Below, in pieces: positions 6,977 through 10,327 of a stretch of 10,327 nt of DNA. The notes under the pieces are model-generated. The model saw only the letters and a program-made list of their open reading frames with translations, was not told the origin of the DNA and searched no databases. The stretch comes from an uncultured Clostridia bacterium. GTDB taxonomy: Bacteria > Bacillota > Clostridia > UBA1381. Location: NCBI GenBank assembly GCA_910579415.1, contig CAJTUY010000052.1:1-10327 (forward strand), given 5' to 3'. The translations under genes and the position numbers were made by a program. The stretch's first letter is position 1, and every line of letters starts with the position of its first letter.

Positions 6977-9145
6977 TTACATACTTTGCAACTCAAATAT
7001 CATATTATCACAGTCGTGTTCCGTACTGTCTATGACAATTCCGTAATTCATAAGCGTTCTGCCGCTTTTGGTTTCACCGTTAATTGTATACTTCGCCTTT
7101 TCGTCAAGTCCTTTAAGCTTTAAGTATACTGCTTCATTTTCAGGTCTTGCCTCTTTGACAACATAATACACAACCGCTTTTTTCTTGTCCTCTGACACAT
7201 ACATCCACGCCGAATGTCTTGAAGTGAACGGATTTAAAAGTCTGTAATAATCACCTGTCATTACAATTTCACGAATACCCTTGTAGAACTCAACCTGCTT
7301 TTTCATCTCGTTAAGCTCATTATCACCAAGAGCCGATAAATCAAGCTCATATCCGAATGCTCCGTTCATTGCAACAGTTCCGCGCATTGACAATGAGCTT
7401 ATCCGTCCTGTCTGATGATTAGGCACTGCTGAAACATGCGCGCCTACCGTTGAGGCAGGGTACACCAGACTTCCGCCGTACTGGATATACAGACGTTCAA
7501 CCGCATCTGTATCGTCACTCGTCCAGTTCTGGGGCATATAATAGAGCATACCCGCGTCATTTCTGCCGCCGCCGCTTGCACAGCCTTCAAATAAAACATC
7601 AGGAAACGCAGTTGTTATTCTTTCAAGCACATCATACAGTCCGAGAATATACTTATGATAAAATTCTCCCTGTTTATCTGACGGTAAATTCAGTGAATAC
7701 ACATCACTCATATTTCTGTTCATATCCCATTTTACATATTCAATATTGGCGCTGCCGAGAATATCGGTAATGCGGTTAACAATATAATCCCTCACATCTT
7801 CCCTTGTATAGTCCAGAATAAGCTGATGTCTGCACAAATGCGGTTTCACATTTGAAACACTAATTGCCCAGTCGGGATGCGCTCTGTATAAATCACTATC
7901 GGGAGAAGCCATTTCAGGCTCAAACCACAGTCCGAATTTCAACCCTCTCTTGTTCATCTCATTAGCAAGCTCTGCAAGCGTACCGCCGAGCTTTTCTTTA
8001 TTCTCAAACCAGTCGCCAAGAGAGGACGTATCGTCATTACGTCTGCCGAACCAGCCGTCATCAAGCACAAAAAGTTCAATACCTATTTTGCTTGCTTCGT
8101 CCGCTATTGCAAGGAGCTTTTCCTTTGTAAAATCAAAATATGTCCCCTCCCAATTATTTATAAGGATTGGACGAACCTTATCGCGCCACTTTCCTCTGCA
8201 AAGACGTGTTCTGTACAATTTATGGAAGGTGTTAGACATTTTTGAAAAGCCGTTTGACGAATACACCATAACTGCCTCAGGAGTAACAAAGCTTTCGTTC
8301 TTTTCAAGCTTAAATCTAAAATTAAACGGATTTATTCCGGCTTGTACTCTTACAGTTTCGTACATTTCCTGTTCCATAATAAAACGGTGATTTCCGCTGT
8401 AAACAAGCGATATGCCGTACACGTTGCCATAGTCCTCATTTGAACCCTTATCAAAGAACATCAAAAACGGATTTTCTGCGTGTCCCGACGCTCCTCGTCT
8501 TGACTCAAAGCCCTGCGTGCCTTTATGTACAACATTTCTGTCTATGTGCTTTTCCCTCGCCCACGCGCCTTCAAGATGAATATATTCATATTCACCGGCA
8601 GGAAAATCAATACTTACGCTCTGCGCGTTATTGAGATACATATACGGATTTGAAATATTTATTACCTCGCTGTGACGGCATATTACATTCAGATTTTCAA
8701 AAATTGTATAGTATAACCTTACTTCTAAGCCATGAGCTTCATCTGACATTGTAATAATAAGCGTCTGAGCCTCATTGTCATTCTCGGTATATACCGCCGG
8801 AAGTCCTTCTAGCGGTGGTTTACCGTCTATGATTTTATGACTTTTATATTTTAATTCGGGAGTGTGCAGTCCCTTATCTGTTTCAATTTCATATGCCGGA
8901 GAACGAAAATCAGACGCACCCGCTGACGGATATTCCTGCGGCAAAACCGACAGTGAATACAACACATTACTGTCACCAGCGTTACAGACTATGTTATGTC
9001 CTCTGCTCGGCAGTCTTATATCCTCTGCGTCAATTCTTGCTCCGTAATATAAATTCAGCAAATCATCCTGTTCCGATATTTCTATCACATAACTCATTTC
9101 ATTATTGTATATGTGAAATCTGTTATTTTTAATTTCTATTGCCAT
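6977..9145 (-). CDS. Alpha-galactosidase, glycoside hydrolase family 36
   Basis: A 722-residue retaining alpha-galactosidase that removes terminal alpha-galactose from raffinose-type sugars or galactosylated oligosaccharides. No signal peptide is present, so it should act in the cytoplasm on imported substrate. An N-terminal beta-sandwich (about 1-320) leads to the TIM barrel (about 325-640) and a C-terminal beta domain. Family landmarks are intact: LDDGWFG at 361-367, WFEPEM at 407-412, KWDMNR at 472-477 with nucleophile Asp474, CASGGGR at 522-528, and SDDTDA at 543-548 with acid/base Asp544. The 70-residue spacing of the two Asp residues equals that of Geobacillus AgaA (478 and 548). The start is ATG 9145, preceded by AAAGGAG at 9152-9158; the frame stays open to 9214, but the extra 23 residues have no comparable ribosome site and do not resemble family N-termini. 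Length is typical. A 28-base gap leads to the GH3 gene, so the two are probably co-transcribed. Confidence 0.95.
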   Translation of the reverse strand: MAIEIKNNRFHIYNNEMSYVIEISEQDDLLNLYYGARIDAEDIRLPSRGHNIVCNAGDSNVLYSLSVLPQEYPSAGASDFRSPAYEIETDKGLHTPELKYKSHKIIDGKPPLEGLPAVYTENDNEAQTLIITMSDEAHGLEVRLYYTIFENLNVICRHSEVINISNPYMYLNNAQSVSIDFPAGEYEYIHLEGAWAREKHIDRNVVHKGTQGFESRRGASGHAENPFLMFFDKGSNEDYGNVYGISLVYSGNHRFIMEQEMYETVRVQAGINPFNFRFKLEKNESFVTPEAVMVYSSNGFSKMSNTFHKLYRTRLCRGKWRDKVRPILINNWEGTYFDFTKEKLLAIADEASKIGIELFVLDDGWFGRRNDDTSSLGDWFENKEKLGGTLAELANEMNKRGLKFGLWFEPEMASPDSDLYRAHPDWAISVSNVKPHLCRHQLILDYTREDVRDYIVNRITDILGSANIEYVKWDMNRNMSDVYSLNLPSDKQGEFYHKYILGLYDVLERITTAFPDVLFEGCASGGGRNDAGMLYYMPQNWTSDDTDAVERLYIQYGGSLVYPASTVGAHVSAVPNHQTGRISSLSMRGTVAMNGAFGYELDLSALGDNELNEMKKQVEFYKGIREIVMTGDYYRLLNPFTSRHSAWMYVSEDKKKAVVYYVVKEARPENEAVYLKLKGLDEKAKYTINGETKSGRTLMNYGIVIDSTEHDCDNMIFELQSM

Positions 9146-9151
9146 TATCTG

Positions 9152-9158
9152 CTCCTTT
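9152..9158 (-). promoter_or_regulatory. Ribosome binding site that sets the alpha-galactosidase start
   Basis: AAAGGAG on the minus strand lies 6 bases before ATG 9145. It supports the shorter 722-residue protein (MAIEIKNNRF...) over the longest open frame, which begins at 9214. Confidence 0.85.
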
Positions 9159-9243
9159 ATTCCATAACAATCACATTCTTTATACTTTATCCAACTGCTT
9201 TCCGTTACAGGCATAGATTACTGCATTATCCTATTTTAAAATC

Positions 9244-9285
9244 AAAGCGCCTCCGCCTCCATACTAAAAGAGACTGAGGCACTTT
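9244..9285 (-). terminator. Probable intrinsic terminator (imperfect) after the ABC permease
   Basis: On the minus strand a 10-bp outer stem (AAAGTGCCTC with GAGGCGCTTT, one G-U) continues past one mismatch into a 6-bp inner stem with two G-U pairs and an 8-base loop. It is followed by a broken T-rich stretch (the stem's own TTT, then GATTTT). It lies about 57 bases past the permease stop and about 100 bases before the alpha-galactosidase start, which fits a transcription boundary or partial terminator between transport and glycosidase genes. The mismatch and interrupted T tract make complete termination uncertain. Confidence 0.6.
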
Positions 9286-9341
9286 TGTTCATATTTATTT
9301 CTTAATTGATATCGGTTTACGTATATTTTCTCTATGTTTTC

Positions 9342-10265
9342 TTAGCCTTTAACAGAACCAACCGTAATGCCTTTAACGAAATACTTTTGAAAAAACGGAA
9401 ATGTGAAAAGCAATGGTCCTACTGCTACCACACACATTGCCATACGTAGATTAAGTGTAGGCATTGCCGATGCCGCCTCGCTTGTTCCCATTACAGCTCG
9501 CCCTGCTTCCGAATTAAGAAATTGTGATTTTTTCAGTATTTGCATCAATAAATATTGAAGCTTATACAGCTTTTGATTATCTACATACAACAGCGATAAG
9601 TACCAATCATTCCAATAACCGAGTGCATAAAACAATGCTATTGTCGCAAGCACAGGTTTTGATAAAGGAAGTACAATCCCAAAGAATATGCGAAGCTCAG
9701 ATGCACCGTCAATTCGCGCGGCCTCCATAATCGAATCAGGAAGTCCCTGAAAAAATCCTTTCATCAAAATAATATACCACGCATTTACAGCCAAAGGCAG
9801 TATCAATGCCCATACCGTATTTTTTAAATGCAACCATTGAGTCACCAAAATGTATGTTGGCACGAGCCCTCCGTTAAACAACATTGTAAAGAAAACGAAA
9901 AAGCTCAAAATCTTTCTGTAACGATAATTTTTTCGTGAAATAACATATCCCGCACTTGCAGATATGCACAGTCCGATAACTGTTCCGATAATTGTTGTTA
10001 TAATTGTGATTGTATACGAATCTATAATCATCCCGGGACTGGCAAACACTGCTTTATATGCTTCCAATGAAAAGCTGCGGGGAATCATCGAATAACCGTA
10101 CTGTTGTATTTCTTTTTCAGTTTGAAATGAGGAACCGAGAACAAGTAAAAACGATCCTATGCAAAATATACCCAAAAATATCAGTAATATATGCGAAATC
10201 ACTTTTATAATTTTTTCATCGGTATTTTTAATTGTTTGAAAAACGTCCTTTTCTTTTTTTAACAT
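9342..10265 (-). CDS. Carbohydrate ABC transporter permease, LplC/YtcP family
   Basis: A 307-residue inner-membrane permease of a binding-protein-dependent sugar importer (MalG-like superfamily, LplC/YtcP branch), expected to pair with a second permease, a lipoprotein binding protein and an ATPase. About six hydrophobic segments are visible near residues 22-44, 85-108, 119-143, 150-171, 196-220 and 275-294. The cytoplasmic EAA loop, which docks the ATPase, is at 181-204 (EAARIDGASELRIFFGIVLP). The C-terminus PFFQKYFVKGITVGSVKG is characteristic of this branch. The start is ATG 10265, preceded by AAGGAGG at 10274-10280; a frame-compatible TTG 51 bases upstream would add 17 residues but lies inside the preceding gene. 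Length is normal for the family. Relatives import oligosaccharides, including uronic-acid-containing ones, but the substrate cannot be read from the permease. A hairpin follows the gene. Confidence 0.93.
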   Translation of the reverse strand: MLKKEKDVFQTIKNTDEKIIKVISHILLIFLGIFCIGSFLLVLGSSFQTEKEIQQYGYSMIPRSFSLEAYKAVFASPGMIIDSYTITIITTIIGTVIGLCISASAGYVISRKNYRYRKILSFFVFFTMLFNGGLVPTYILVTQWLHLKNTVWALILPLAVNAWYIILMKGFFQGLPDSIMEAARIDGASELRIFFGIVLPLSKPVLATIALFYALGYWNDWYLSLLYVDNQKLYKLQYLLMQILKKSQFLNSEAGRAVMGTSEAASAMPTLNLRMAMCVVAVGPLLFTFPFFQKYFVKGITVGSVKG

Positions 10266-10273
10266 ACCCAATT

Positions 10274-10280
10274 CCTCCTT
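10274..10280 (-). promoter_or_regulatory. Ribosome binding site of the ABC permease, overlapping the previous stop codon
   Basis: AAGGAGG reads on the minus strand 8 bases before ATG 10265. Its first two bases are the last two of the TAA that ends the upstream frame. This decides the permease start over the upstream TTG and suggests coupled translation of the two genes. Confidence 0.85.
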
Positions 10281-10327
10281 AGAACAATGCACTGTCTGGC
10301 TCAATTTTTCTAACAATAAGATTTGTT
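10279..10327 (-). CDS. C-terminal end of an upstream gene, probably the partner sugar ABC permease (LplB/YteP type), cut by window edge
   Basis: One minus-strand frame runs open from the window edge and ends at a TAA at 10281-10279; its last 15 residues read TNLIVRKIEPDSALF. LplB/YteP-type sugar permeases commonly end in a similar way, with an N-x-x-x-R-K-x helix followed by a short tail ending in Leu-Phe or Leu-Trp, and their genes usually lie directly upstream of LplC-type permeases like the one that follows here. The stop codon overlaps the next gene's ribosome binding site (TAAGGAGG), leaving 13 bases between stop and next ATG, a typical operon junction. Only 15 residues are visible, so the family call is inference from context and tail; other frames here are also open for a short distance. 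Confidence 0.5.
   Translation of the reverse strand, partial: TNLIVRKIEPDSALF

Noticed and set aside
7950..8390. Plus-strand open frame of 146 codons
   Set aside because: It lies wholly opposite the conserved GH36 barrel and its translation is Ser/Pro/Phe-rich with no family features.
9146..9243. Sigma-A promoter for the alpha-galactosidase
   Set aside because: GATAAT (9225-9230), TTGATT and TATAAA occur on the minus strand here, but no pair has acceptable spacing and sequence at both boxes, so I do not call one.

Overview
The window looks like part of a carbohydrate-utilisation locus from an AT-rich, Gram-positive, probably Clostridia-class anaerobe of a gut-type or fibre-degrading kind. 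The reasons are strong AAGGAGG-type ribosome binding sites, a LplC/YtcP-type sugar ABC permease, GH36 and GH3 glycosidases of clostridial style, and secreted proteins carrying Listeria-Bacteroides (Flg_new / InlB B-type) repeats and a copper-amine-oxidase-N-like domain. The organism is inferred; there is no rRNA or other marker gene to fix it. Every convincing gene is on the minus strand, so transcription runs from high to low coordinates.

In transcription order: (1) 10279-10327, the last codons of an upstream protein, probably the partner permease; (2) 9342-10265, a sugar ABC transporter permease, followed by an imperfect terminator hairpin at 9244-9285; (3) 6977-9145, a GH36 alpha-galactosidase; (4) 4264-6948, a GH3 beta-glucosidase-type enzyme with circularly permuted domain order; (5) 3163-4131, a secreted protein with a cohesin-like sandwich and a copper-amine-oxidase-N-like domain; (6) 1129-3159, a secreted multidomain protein with three Flg_new repeats, whose ribosome binding site lies inside the last codons of gene 5; a 13-bp hairpin follows at 1074-1104; (7) 104-1048, a ROK-family sugar kinase; (8) 1-78, the first 26 codons of a further gene. 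No intergenic gap exceeds 200 bases.

A working model (inference): the ABC transporter imports oligosaccharides, the two glycosidases (neither has a signal peptide) remove alpha-galactosyl and beta-glucosyl groups in the cytoplasm, and the ROK kinase phosphorylates released glucose. The two exported proteins are the odd members. They are tightly coupled to each other and sit between cytoplasmic enzymes and a kinase, so they may bind glycan or the cell wall, but nothing in the sequence proves that.

For four genes the longest open frame overstates the protein. Ribosome binding sites place the starts at 10265 (permease), 9145 (alpha-galactosidase), 6948 (GH3) and 4131 (cohesin-like protein). I see no CRISPR array, insertion sequence, tRNA, rRNA or phage gene. 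The most notable items are the coupled secreted pair and the permuted GH3; neither amounts to a demonstrated new system.
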